From a bacterium (GTDB taxonomy: Bacteria; Deinococcota; Deinococci; Deinococcales; Deinococcaceae), in assembly GCA_021810505.1 (NCBI GenBank), contig JAJZIR010000007.1, positions 59,880 to 123,879 of the forward strand: 64,000 bases of DNA. The letters are read 5' to 3'. Positions 53,277 to 62,108 of the stretch are shown one piece after another. Both the position numbers and the translations under genes were made by a program. The notes beneath the pieces are model-generated. The model did no database searches. It saw only the letters and a list, made by a program, of their open reading frames with translations, and was not told the origin of the DNA. How positions within the stretch are numbered: the stretch's first letter is position 1; every line of letters starts with the position of its first letter.

Positions 53277-53282
53277 TAGACT
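53277..53282 (+). promoter_or_regulatory. -10 box before the GGDEF/EAL gene
   Basis: TAGACT, 6 nt before ATG 53289 (a 30-codon frame) and 80 nt before the GTG of the main gene. Confidence 0.5.
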
Positions 53283-53288
53283 CTGCGC

Positions 53289-53381
53289 ATGCAACCCACT
53301 GCAAACGGGTTCACCCGGGCCCCGGGTAGCCTGGCCCCCTCGGCTGCGCCCAGGAGCGTCCGTGCGCCTGCTGCTGGCTAG
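53289..53381 (+). other. possible leaderless mini-ORF overlapping the GGDEF/EAL start
   Basis: ATG 6 nt after TAGACT opens 30 codons (rich in Ala, Pro, Arg) ending in TAG at 53379-53381, 20 bp inside the main gene in another frame. Its codons contain the AGGAG ribosome site of the main gene. Translation is inferred. Confidence 0.35.
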
Positions 53382-56262
53382 CCTGACCCCCTCCGAGCGG
53401 CAGCTGGCCGGTGGACTCTTGGCCAGAGTCCCCTCGCTGCAGCGCCGGGAGGCCGAGACGCCTGAAGCCCTGGCCAGCGCCCTAGCGGAGCCCTTCGATC
53501 TGGCTATCTTGGGCCTGCCGCTGGCCAGCGACCCGGTCAGCGCCCTCAGGGCCCTGCGAGAGCGGCCGGGCTGCTCGGTGATCCTGGTCGGCCTGGTCGC
53601 GGAACCGGAGCTGGCTGCGCTGGAGTCTGAGCTGGACGGGTCGGACCTGTGGTGGCGCTGGGTCCGGGAGGAGCCGGGCAGCGAGGGGGCGCGGGCGGGC
53701 TTGGCCACCGCGCTGTGGGAAGTGCTCAGGTCGCAGGGACCACCGGGCGCGCAGCGCCGCAAGCTATCCGCCGAGAGCGCGGCGGTGATCCTGTTGATCG
53801 ACCCTGAGACCGGCCGGATCGTCGACGCCAGCCGCGCAGCCAGCCGGTTCTACGGCTACCCGCTGCGCGAGCTGCGCGGCCTGGAGATGGAGCGGATCAA
53901 CACCCTCCTCCCAGAGGAGATCGCCCAGCGGATGGAGCGGGCTGTAGCGGGCCGCCAGCAGCTCTTCCACTTCCGCCACCTGCGCAGGGACGGCCAGATC
54001 AGGGAGGTGGAGTGCTACAGCGCCCCTCTGCAGAGCGGGGACCGGATTCTGCTCTACTCGGTGATCTTCGACGTCACCGGGCGCCGCCGGGCTGCGCAGC
54101 GCGCTGGGGACCTGCAGCGGATCTATCACCTCCTGGGGGAGACCAACCGGGCCATGCTCTACCAGGAGGATCCGGCCGAGCTGGCCGCCGAGATCTGCAG
54201 GGTGGTGGTGAGCCAGCTGGACCTGGCCCTGGCCTGGGTCGGCCTGGTCGCAGGAGACCAGGTACGGGCCCTAGCCCACGCCGGACCCGCCGAGGGCTAC
54301 TTCGCGCTGCTGGTCCAGCAGCAGGAGGCGGCCACCCCGCAGGGGAGGCTGCTGCGGAGGATGCCCCAATTGGTCGACCTGCTGAGCAGAGGGGAAGTCT
54401 GGGAAGAGACTCTGCTGATGGTCCCGACCCTTCCGCTCACCTGGCGGGCCCACGCTCGGCGCTACGGCTTGGGCGGCCTCTGCCTGCTGCCGCTGCGCCG
54501 CGGCAACACCAGGGGCGTCCTGGCTCTCTACCCCAAACAGCCGGTCTCCATGGAGCTGGAGCTGCAGCTGCTGCTCCAGCAGGTCGCCGGCGACCTCGCC
54601 TTCGCGCTGGAGGCCGCCCAATACCGGCGCGAGGCCGAGCGCCTGCTCCGCATCACCGAGCAGAGCCCCAGCATGCTGGTAGCCACCGACGCGCAGGGGG
54701 AGATCACCTATCTGAATCGGCGTTTCAGCGAGGTCAGCGGGTACAGCAAGGGCGAGCTGCTGGGCGCCAACGGCTGGAAACTTCCCGAGCGGCACCCGGC
54801 TTCCTTGCACCCCGGCTCGCCGGGCCCGGACGGCGAGCTCTTCTGGGAGGGTGAGCTAGAAGTCCTGAACAAGGGTGGCCGCAGCTACCACGAGCAGGCC
54901 ACGCTGTTCTCGCTGCACGAGGACCAGGCTCTCTCCGGCTTCGTGAAGCTGTCCGAGGACATCACCGAAAAGAAGGTCCTGGGGGAGCGGCTCACCTATC
55001 TGGCCCAGCACGATCCGCTGACCGGCCTACCCAACCGCAGCCTGCTGCTGGACCGGACCGCTCAGGCCCAGGCCGCGCTGAGCCGCAGCGGCCGCAGCTT
55101 GGCGCTGCTGCTCTGCGACCTGGGCAGTCTGGGTTCGGTCAACGAGCTCTACGGCCACCGAGCCGGCGACGCGGTGCTCGCCGAGCTGGCCAGGCGGCTG
55201 AACTCCTGCGTCCGTGAGGGAGATACCGTGGCGCGGGTGGACGGCGACGAATTTGCCCTGCTGGTAACCGGCTTGGTGCGGCCCCAGGAAGCCGCCGCGG
55301 TAGCCGACCGGGTGATGGCGGCGGCCCGGCAGCCGGTCCTGATCGGGCCACAAGCCATCTCGGTGGACCTGCGCATCGGAGTGGCGCTGGCCCCAACCGA
55401 CGCGCAGCGCCCGGAACTGCTGCTCCAGTACGCCGGCGTCGCCCTCCAGCAAGCCCAGAGCAGCAGGCAGCCGCTCTGCTTTTTCCAGGAAGAGATGAAC
55501 CGGCGAGTCCAGGAGCGCGCCGCCCTGGAGCGCGATCTGCGCGCCGCCCTGAGCAGCGACCAGCTGTTTCTGGTCTACCAGCCCAGGGTCCGTCTAGCTG
55601 GCGGCGCGCTGCACTCCGCCGAAGCGCTGCTGCGCTGGCGCCACCCTCAGCAAGGCCTGATCCCGCCCGATCACTTCATCCCCTTGGCCGAGGAGACCGG
55701 CCTGATCCACCCGTTGGGACGGCGGGTGCTGGAGATGGCCTGCCGCCAAGCCCAAGCCTGGCGCGGCCGCAACCTGCCCATCGCCGTCAACGTCACCTCC
55801 CAGGAGCTGGAGCGCCAGGGGTACGCAGCCGAGCTGCAGCAGCTGCTGGCCGAAGCGGACCTGCCGGCCAGCGCCTTGGAGCTGGAACTCACCGAGAGCG
55901 GCCTGATCCAAAGCCCGGCGGCGGCCAAGGTACAGCTGGCCGAGCTGCAGGCGGCGGGAATCGCCGTGGCTATCGACGACTTTGGGACCGGGTACGCCTC
56001 GCTGTCCCAGCTGCAGCGCCTGCAGGTCCAGACCCTCAAGATCGACCGCTCCTTCGTTCAGGCTCTGCCCCAGCTGGGGGGCGCGGAGGGCAAAGAGGTC
56101 GCGATCGTGCGGGCCATCTTGGCGATGGCCGGGGCCCTGGGCCTAGAGGTGATCGCCGAGGGGATCGAGAACCCGGCGCAGCGCGCACGGCTGATCGAGC
56201 TGGGTTGCCGTCTGGGACAGGGTTTCTTATTTGCTCGCCCCGGACCGCCCGAACAGATCTGA
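53362..56262 (+). CDS. multi-domain PAS/GAF/GGDEF/EAL signalling protein
   Basis: 966 aa, GTG with AGGAG 5 nt before. Order: receiver-like domain (about 1-120), PAS (135-255), GAF-like (265-430), PAS (435-555), GGDEF (560-700), EAL (720-960). The GGDEF core is degenerate: D627-GDEF replaces GGDEF, and the metal-binding loop reads CDLGSLGS instead of DxDxFK. The EAL domain looks intact (E754-ALLRW, ELTESGL, DDFGTGYASLS, KIDRSFV). So it is probably a c-di-GMP phosphodiesterase with a regulatory GGDEF domain, cytosolic. Confidence 0.9.
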   Translation: MRLLLASLTPSERQLAGGLLARVPSLQRREAETPEALASALAEPFDLAILGLPLASDPVSALRALRERPGCSVILVGLVAEPELAALESELDGSDLWWRWVREEPGSEGARAGLATALWEVLRSQGPPGAQRRKLSAESAAVILLIDPETGRIVDASRAASRFYGYPLRELRGLEMERINTLLPEEIAQRMERAVAGRQQLFHFRHLRRDGQIREVECYSAPLQSGDRILLYSVIFDVTGRRRAAQRAGDLQRIYHLLGETNRAMLYQEDPAELAAEICRVVVSQLDLALAWVGLVAGDQVRALAHAGPAEGYFALLVQQQEAATPQGRLLRRMPQLVDLLSRGEVWEETLLMVPTLPLTWRAHARRYGLGGLCLLPLRRGNTRGVLALYPKQPVSMELELQLLLQQVAGDLAFALEAAQYRREAERLLRITEQSPSMLVATDAQGEITYLNRRFSEVSGYSKGELLGANGWKLPERHPASLHPGSPGPDGELFWEGELEVLNKGGRSYHEQATLFSLHEDQALSGFVKLSEDITEKKVLGERLTYLAQHDPLTGLPNRSLLLDRTAQAQAALSRSGRSLALLLCDLGSLGSVNELYGHRAGDAVLAELARRLNSCVREGDTVARVDGDEFALLVTGLVRPQEAAAVADRVMAAARQPVLIGPQAISVDLRIGVALAPTDAQRPELLLQYAGVALQQAQSSRQPLCFFQEEMNRRVQERAALERDLRAALSSDQLFLVYQPRVRLAGGALHSAEALLRWRHPQQGLIPPDHFIPLAEETGLIHPLGRRVLEMACRQAQAWRGRNLPIAVNVTSQELERQGYAAELQQLLAEADLPASALELELTESGLIQSPAAAKVQLAELQAAGIAVAIDDFGTGYASLSQLQRLQVQTLKIDRSFVQALPQLGGAEGKEVAIVRAILAMAGALGLEVIAEGIENPAQRARLIELGCRLGQGFLFARPGPPEQI

Positions 56263-56301
56263 GCCGCTCCCCTACCCGCCCGGGACCGGCAGGCCATCCG
56301 G

Positions 56302-56307
56302 TATACT
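56302..56307 (+). promoter_or_regulatory. leaderless -10 box of ppaC
   Basis: TATACT exactly 6 nt before ATG 56314. Confidence 0.55.
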
Positions 56308-56313
56308 CCGCGC

Positions 56314-57240
56314 ATGCCCATCGCAGTCTTCGGCCATCAGAGCCCGGATACCGACGCGGTCAGCTCCGCCCTGGTGTGCGCTGGCTTGCTGGAGCGGCGC
56401 GGCCAGCAGGCCAAACCCTACCGGCTGGGCCCGCTCAACCCCGAGACCGAGTTCGTCTTCGGCTGGGCGAAGGCGCCCGTCCCCGAGCTGCTCACCCGGC
56501 TGGAGCCAGACCAGCCGGCCTTCTTGGTCGACCACAACGAGGCGGCCCAGTCCCTTCCGGGCTTGGCTACCCAGCAGGTCGTGGGGATCGTCGATCATCA
56601 CCGCATCGGCCAGCTCAGCACCCCTGCGCCGATCCTGCTGCGCACCGAGCCGGTGGGCTGCAGCGCCACCCTGCTCCTGGCCCTGCAGCGCGAGTGGGAG
56701 GTCGCGCTGCAGGGCCAGGAAGCCAGGTTGATGCTAGCGGCGATTCTCTCCGACACCCTGGGCTTTCGCAGCCCGACCACTACCGAGGCAGACCGCCGCG
56801 CCGCGCGCCAGCTGGCTCAGCTGGGCGAAGTCGAGGACCTCACCGCCCTGGAGGAGGCGCTGTTCGCCGCCAAGAGCGACGTCTCCGGGATCCCGGCGGA
56901 CGCCCTGCTCAAGATGGACTTCAAGGTCTACCGCTTCGGCGGCAGGCCGTATGGCTTGGCGGTGCTGGAGACCACCCACCCGGCCAGCCTGCTGGCCAGG
57001 AAAGGGGAGCTGCTGGAAGCGATGCGCGAGGAAAAGGCCAAGAGCCAGCTGGCTGGCATCTTCCTGGGGGTAGTGGATATCCTGTCCGGGACCAACCAGA
57101 CTCTGGTCCCCAGCCCCGAGGAGGCCCAGCTGCTGGAACGGCTCTTTGGGGCCCCGGTCCATGACCACCTGGCCGATCTGGGAGACCGCATCTCCAGGAA
57201 ACAGCAGATCGTCCCAGTCTTTGAGCGCCACCTCTCCTGA
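56314..57240 (+). CDS. ppaC: manganese-dependent inorganic pyrophosphatase (DHH family)
   Basis: 308 aa. DHH-family metal sites: FGHQSPDTDAVSSAL (residues 5-19), LVDHNEAAQSLPG, GIVDHHRIG and ILSDTLGFRSPTTTEAD; C-terminal DHHA2 domain. Hydrolyses pyrophosphate to drive biosynthesis. Leaderless start. folC follows with no gap. Confidence 0.95.
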   Translation: MPIAVFGHQSPDTDAVSSALVCAGLLERRGQQAKPYRLGPLNPETEFVFGWAKAPVPELLTRLEPDQPAFLVDHNEAAQSLPGLATQQVVGIVDHHRIGQLSTPAPILLRTEPVGCSATLLLALQREWEVALQGQEARLMLAAILSDTLGFRSPTTTEADRRAARQLAQLGEVEDLTALEEALFAAKSDVSGIPADALLKMDFKVYRFGGRPYGLAVLETTHPASLLARKGELLEAMREEKAKSQLAGIFLGVVDILSGTNQTLVPSPEEAQLLERLFGAPVHDHLADLGDRISRKQQIVPVFERHLS

Positions 57241-58485
57241 GTGGAAGGCGAGCTGCTGGACTGGCTCTACGCTCGGCAGGCCATCCAGCCGGGGCTGGAG
57301 CGGGTGCGGGCGCTGATCGGCGCTCCTCCTCCCTTCCGAGTGGTCCTGGTGGGGGGTACCAACGGCAAGGGCAGCGTCACCGCCAGCCTGGACGCAGCCT
57401 TCCGAGCGGCCGGGATTCCCACCGGCCGCTTCATCAGCCCGCACCTCAGCCGCTTCTCGGAGCGCTTCCAGGTGAACGGCGAGGAGGTAGCGGACGCCGC
57501 GATCGCGCAGGTCTTAGCCGAGCTCAGACCGCAGGCCGAACAGCTGGGCGCTAGCTTCTTCGAGATCGTCACCGCCTGTGCCGTGCGGCTGTTCGCGAAG
57601 GCCGCTGTGCGCTGGGCAGTGATGGAGGTGGGCCTAGGCGGGCGCCTGGACGCCACCAACGCGCTCGATCCGGCCCTGAGCCTGATCACCCAGATCGGCC
57701 TCGACCACACCCAGCTGCTGGGAGGGACCCTGGCCAGCATCGCTGGAGAGAAGGCCGGCATCCTCCGGCCGGGCCGCCCGGCCCTGACTGCGGCCCGCGG
57801 CGAGGCCCTGGAAGTGATCGCCCGCCGGGCCGCCGAGCTGGGGGCTCCTCTGCACACCCCGGAGCGGACCACCTGGTCGGCCCGCTCCCTGGGTTGGTCC
57901 GGCTGGGAGGTGCAGCTGGAGAGCGCGGCCGGCCGACTGCGCTACCGCACGGCGCTGCTGGGGACCCATGGGCTGGAGAACTCCTTGTTGGCCGCGCTGG
58001 CCGCCCAGCTGCTCGGGCTTCCGGGGGCGGCGATCTCCAGCGGCCTGGCCGCCACCCGCTGGCCGGGGCGGTTGGAGCGGATCGCCTGGGGGGAGCGCGA
58101 GCTGATCTTGGACGGTGCCCACAACCCAGCCGGAGCCGCCGCCCTGGCTAGAGCGCTGATCAGCTTGGCTCCCCTACCCCTACCGCTGATCTTCGGGGCC
58201 TCCTCGGACAAGGACCTAGCCGGCCTGCTGAGGCCGCTGCTACCTCTGGCCAGCCGGATCATCCTCACCCGAGCCCTCCACAGCACCCGGGCAGCCGATC
58301 CAGCCGACCTGCTCCCGCTGTGCCAGGGTAAGCCGGTCCAGGTGGCTGCCAGCCCGGAGCAGGCGCTGCAACTGCTCTCCCCCCAGGAGCACCTGGCGGT
58401 GGTAGCCGGCAGCCTCTATCTGGTCGGAGAAATCCGGGCGTTGCTGCTGGGGGGAGGGACCGATCCGCGCCGGCGCAGCCAGTGA
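57241..58485 (+). CDS. folC: folylpolyglutamate synthase/dihydrofolate synthase
   Basis: 414 aa, GTG directly after the ppaC stop. P-loop VGGTNGKGSV (residues 38-47), FISPHLSRFSERFQVNG, VGLGGRLDATN (lysine/metal loop) and LDGAHNPAG. Adds glutamates to folates; folate turnover ties in with the glycine cleavage genes. Co-transcribed with ppaC. Confidence 0.94.
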   Translation: MEGELLDWLYARQAIQPGLERVRALIGAPPPFRVVLVGGTNGKGSVTASLDAAFRAAGIPTGRFISPHLSRFSERFQVNGEEVADAAIAQVLAELRPQAEQLGASFFEIVTACAVRLFAKAAVRWAVMEVGLGGRLDATNALDPALSLITQIGLDHTQLLGGTLASIAGEKAGILRPGRPALTAARGEALEVIARRAAELGAPLHTPERTTWSARSLGWSGWEVQLESAAGRLRYRTALLGTHGLENSLLAALAAQLLGLPGAAISSGLAATRWPGRLERIAWGERELILDGAHNPAGAAALARALISLAPLPLPLIFGASSDKDLAGLLRPLLPLASRIILTRALHSTRAADPADLLPLCQGKPVQVAASPEQALQLLSPQEHLAVVAGSLYLVGEIRALLLGGGTDPRRRSQ

Positions 58486-58496
58486 GCGGCAGCTGC

Positions 58497-58502
58497 TATA
58501 GT
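58497..58502 (+). promoter_or_regulatory. extended -10 box before the MFS gene
   Basis: TGC then TATAGT. A TTG 8 nt downstream (58511) opens a 21-codon frame whose TGA overlaps the MFS ATG (ATGA). Confidence 0.5.
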
Positions 58503-58510
58503 GACCTCAG

Positions 58511-58576
58511 TTGCCCTCCCGAGATCGCGGCGGTTTTCTCGGTGTCGCCGCGCGGAGAGCCCAGGACGTGACATGA
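58511..58576 (+). other. possible leaderless mini-ORF coupled to the MFS gene
   Basis: TTG start, 21 codons, TGA at 58574-58576 overlapping ATG 58573 as ATGA. Similar in layout to the mini-ORF before gcvH. Translation is inferred. Confidence 0.35.
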
Positions 58577-59784
58577 TCAGTTCCAGCCTACCCTGGCGGC
58601 GTGACCGTCTTAAGTACGTCCTTCCGCTGCTCAGCCTGCTCGCCCTGACCGAATTCGTCCGCACCGGATTCTACGCCGCCTTCCTCCCGGTGTACGGCAC
58701 CCACCACCTCGGGCTGAACCTGGCGCTGATCGGTCTGGCCATGGCTCTGCACTACGGCGCGGACAGCTTCAGCAAGAGCGTAGGCGGCTACCTGGCTGAG
58801 CACCTGGGTCTGGGCCGCATGGTGCTATTGGGCGCCTTGGTGGGCCTGGTGGTGGTGTTCGGGGTAGTGTACCTGCATAGCGCCTGGCTGCTCCTGTTGC
58901 TGGCCATGGTCCACGGGGTCTCGCTCAGCCCGCTCTGGCCCGGGGTGATGACCCTGGCCAACAGCAGCGCAAGGCCTGGCGAGGAGTCCCGGGCCATCGG
59001 CTTTGCCAACATGGCGGTCAATCCTTTCATCGGCGTCGGCTTCCTAGCCATCAGCTTCCTGGTCCACCCCACCCTCTCGGTGGGGCATGAGCCTCTGGCC
59101 TGGCTGATCCTGCTCGGCCTGCAGGCGGTGATCGCCCTGCTAGCGGTGAGCCAGTGGAAGCTAGGGGGGCACCAGCTGCGCCACTCCGGGCGCAGCACCC
59201 AAGAGGCCTACCGCTGGACCCAGCTGATGCCGCTGGTCCCAGCAGCGCTGGTGCAGACCCTGGCCATCACCCTGCTCGGCCCGGTCATCAACCTGTTCTC
59301 GGCAGCAGTGGGCCTCTCCACCTTGCAGCTGGCGGCGATGGTCCTGCTGGGCGGCCTAACCGCCTACGGCTTTCTGAATCTCAGCGGCCGCCTGGCCGAC
59401 CGTTACAACCCCCGCTGGGTCCTGGTCTGTGGCCTGGTCCTAGTCAGCCTGGCCTTCTCGGCGCTAGCCGCCCTGCCCAGGCTGCACTGGTACTACCCCA
59501 TCGCCATCCTGGCCGGGCTAGGTTATTCGGCAATCGTCCCGGGCTGGGGCGGTCTAGTGGCCAAGAGCTTACCCAAGGCCAACCGCGCCGCTACCTGGGG
59601 GGCGCTGATGACCGTAGAGAGCCTGGGAACCGCCAGCGGCCCGCTAGTAGGCGGCTTCGCCTGGACCACTTGGGGGATCCGATCGCCTTTCGTGATCGCG
59701 GCCAGCTTGCTCTTCTTGGCAGCGCTGTTCTACTTGGTGACCTCCCGGTCACGGTGGGTAGGGCGCAGCGGGGCTGCCCAGTAA
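58573..59784 (+). CDS. MFS transporter
   Basis: 403 aa from ATG 58573; an upstream GTG at 58501 overlaps the -10 box and is ruled out. Twelve membrane helices; GRLADRYNPRWVL is MFS motif A-like in the second half and GLAMALHYGADSFSKSVGGYL the matching loop in the first. Substrate unknown. Its neighbour is the LpxB-related glycosyltransferase on the other strand, so transport of an envelope precursor is possible. The 3' ends overlap by 36 bp. Confidence 0.85.
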   Translation: MISSSLPWRRDRLKYVLPLLSLLALTEFVRTGFYAAFLPVYGTHHLGLNLALIGLAMALHYGADSFSKSVGGYLAEHLGLGRMVLLGALVGLVVVFGVVYLHSAWLLLLLAMVHGVSLSPLWPGVMTLANSSARPGEESRAIGFANMAVNPFIGVGFLAISFLVHPTLSVGHEPLAWLILLGLQAVIALLAVSQWKLGGHQLRHSGRSTQEAYRWTQLMPLVPAALVQTLAITLLGPVINLFSAAVGLSTLQLAAMVLLGGLTAYGFLNLSGRLADRYNPRWVLVCGLVLVSLAFSALAALPRLHWYYPIAILAGLGYSAIVPGWGGLVAKSLPKANRAATWGALMTVESLGTASGPLVGGFAWTTWGIRSPFVIAASLLFLAALFYLVTSRSRWVGRSGAAQ

Positions 59785-60952
59785 TTCGGCCAGGTCGGCG
59801 GCGATCTGGCTCAGGGCCCCGGCCGGCCCAATCCGCCTAAGGCCCTGGACCGAAGCTCTGGCGTAATGACCGGGCCGGCAGAGGAGTGCACGCAAGGCCG
59901 CGCGTATCGCCCCCGGCTCGGGTGCCACCAGCTGCAGAGCGCCGCCCAGCAGCCGGGCCTGGCGGGCCGCAAAAGAGGCGGTGTACTGGGGGCCGGGGGT
60001 GGGAAAACCGACCGCGGGCCGGCCCAGCCCGGCGGCCTGCTCGGTCGCAGTCCCGGCGGTGGCCAGTACCAGATCGGCCGCGCGCAGAACCGCGTGGAAG
60101 TTGCCGAATTCGACCAGGACCTCCGCGGGCCCCCGCAGCCAGGCGCCGCCCGGGTGCGACCGGAGCTCCCAGCTAGGCGGCGCCCGCAGCTCGGCGGGCG
60201 GCCTGGCCCAGGCGACGACCGCCTGCAGCTCGGGCAGGCCGCAAACCGCCTCCAGCATCCGCGGCAAGCTCCAGGCGGCGTCGGCCCTGCTGCCCGGCAG
60301 CAAGGCCAGCACCGGTTTGGCCCCCAACCCAGCGCTGAGCTCCCCGGTCCCCTGAGCGGGCAAGATATCCATGGCGAAGCTGCCGTAGTAGCGGGCCGGC
60401 ACCCCTATCCGGCGCAGCACCAGGGCGCTCGGAGCGTCGCGCACGTAGACCGCGTCGGCTCGCCGCTGCAGCGCCGTCTCCCAGGGCAGGAAGTGGCTGG
60501 ACCCCAAATCGACCGGACGGCGCAGCAGCTGCAAGGGGCTCAGTCCCTCGGCGTACTGAACCGATACCAGCGGCTGGAGGTGGACGAGTTTGGTCTTCCC
60601 GGTCCCCACAGCCGCCAAAGCCCCGACGGCCAGAGCGTAGGCGTCCCCGCTGACCACCACCAGGTCGGCGCGGCCGCGCTGGGTCAGGGCGCAGCGCCAC
60701 TGCCGAACGCTCATGGCCAAGAAGCCGGAGCGCAAGTCGGCGATCAGGTTAGCCCAGCTGTTGAGCAGGAAGCCCGCCGAGGGCATCGTTACCCTGGGTC
60801 CCAGCAAAGTGGCCAGACCCTGGTAGGCCGACCCGCTCCCGACCAGCGGCAAGGCCCAAGCCCGCAGCTGCAGCCGAGCCGCGAGTCGGCTCAGCACGGC
60901 AGCGCCGAAGAGGTCTTCGGCGCTGCCGTTGGAGACGAGCAGGACCTGGGGT

Positions 60953-60969
<17 letters not shown>
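59749..60969 (-). CDS. lipid-A-disaccharide synthase-related glycosyltransferase (TIGR03492-like)
   Basis: 406 aa from TTG 60969 with GGAG 4 nt before; overlaps the mglA stop by 17 bp. GT-B fold: [18 protein letters not shown] at the N-terminus (pattern SNGxxEDL of this family), [30 protein letters not shown] and [23 protein letters not shown] for sugar-nucleotide binding. LpxB relatives of this type occur in cyanobacteria and Thermus, which lack usual lipid A. Probably makes an envelope glycolipid. Confidence 0.8.
60896..60929. repeat. 16-bp inverted repeat, 2-nt centre, inside the LpxB-related gene
   Basis: ACGGCAGCGCCGAAGA and its complement around GG. It lies in the codons for the conserved [12 protein letters not shown] loop. 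Confidence 0.9.
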
Positions 60970-61539
<570 letters not shown>

Positions 61540-61543
<4 letters not shown>

Positions 61544-62049
61544 GCGCTTCCCCCCGCATCCTTTCCGAACAGATCGTCGAGCAGGGCGCTAGCACTGGTC
61601 GAGAATTCCCGATCGAGCTGTACCGGAGCGGGGCTGTGCGCCGCCTGCTCCAAGATCTCTCGGAGCTCGGCCACGACCCGGCGGGCAAACAGCTTGATCT
61701 TGCCGACCAGGGCCTCGTGGTCGAAGACCACCGCCAGCAGGGTCTGCTCCGAGACCGACTCGAGGTAGAGCCCCACATCCTCGCCCTGTTGGATCAGCTC
61801 GTGGAACTGCACCTCTCCCACCAGCCGGGCGAGCGCCGAGGTCGCCGCCGCGCTCCCAGCGATCAGGGTAGCCATAGAGTCGAGCGACGGTGGGTTGGGG
61901 GCCCAGAGGGCTTCTCGGTGAGCCAAGACGAAGCCCTTCTTGTCCACCAAGAGGGCGTAGCGAGCTCTAGCCGACTCCAGCAGACCAGCCAACTGGCCGT
62001 TGACCAGCTCGTAGGCATCCCCGAACAGGGCCACCGACGGTTCGATCAT
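61540..62049 (-). CDS. mglB: MglB-type roadblock/LC7 protein
   Basis: 169 aa from ATG 62049, 7 nt after a TATACT box (the frame is open upstream over the divergent gene). Roadblock fold: [57 protein letters not shown]. Acts as GTPase activator for MglA; the C-terminal tail holds a further helix. Translationally coupled to mglA. Confidence 0.92.
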
Positions 62050-62056
62050 ATTTGAC

Positions 62057-62062
62057 AGTATA
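62057..62062 (-). promoter_or_regulatory. leaderless -10 box of mglB-mglA
   Basis: Extended TGT then TATACT on the minus strand, 7 nt before ATG 62049. Confidence 0.55.
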
Positions 62063-62096
62063 ACAGCCCGGCGGGAAATCCCTGGGCCCCTTGGGG

Positions 62097-62102
62097 TATT
62101 CT
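62097..62102 (+). promoter_or_regulatory. leaderless -10 box of the phosphodiester glycosidase-like gene
   Basis: TATTCT 6 nt before GTG 62109. Confidence 0.45.
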
Positions 62103-62108
62103 GCTCCG

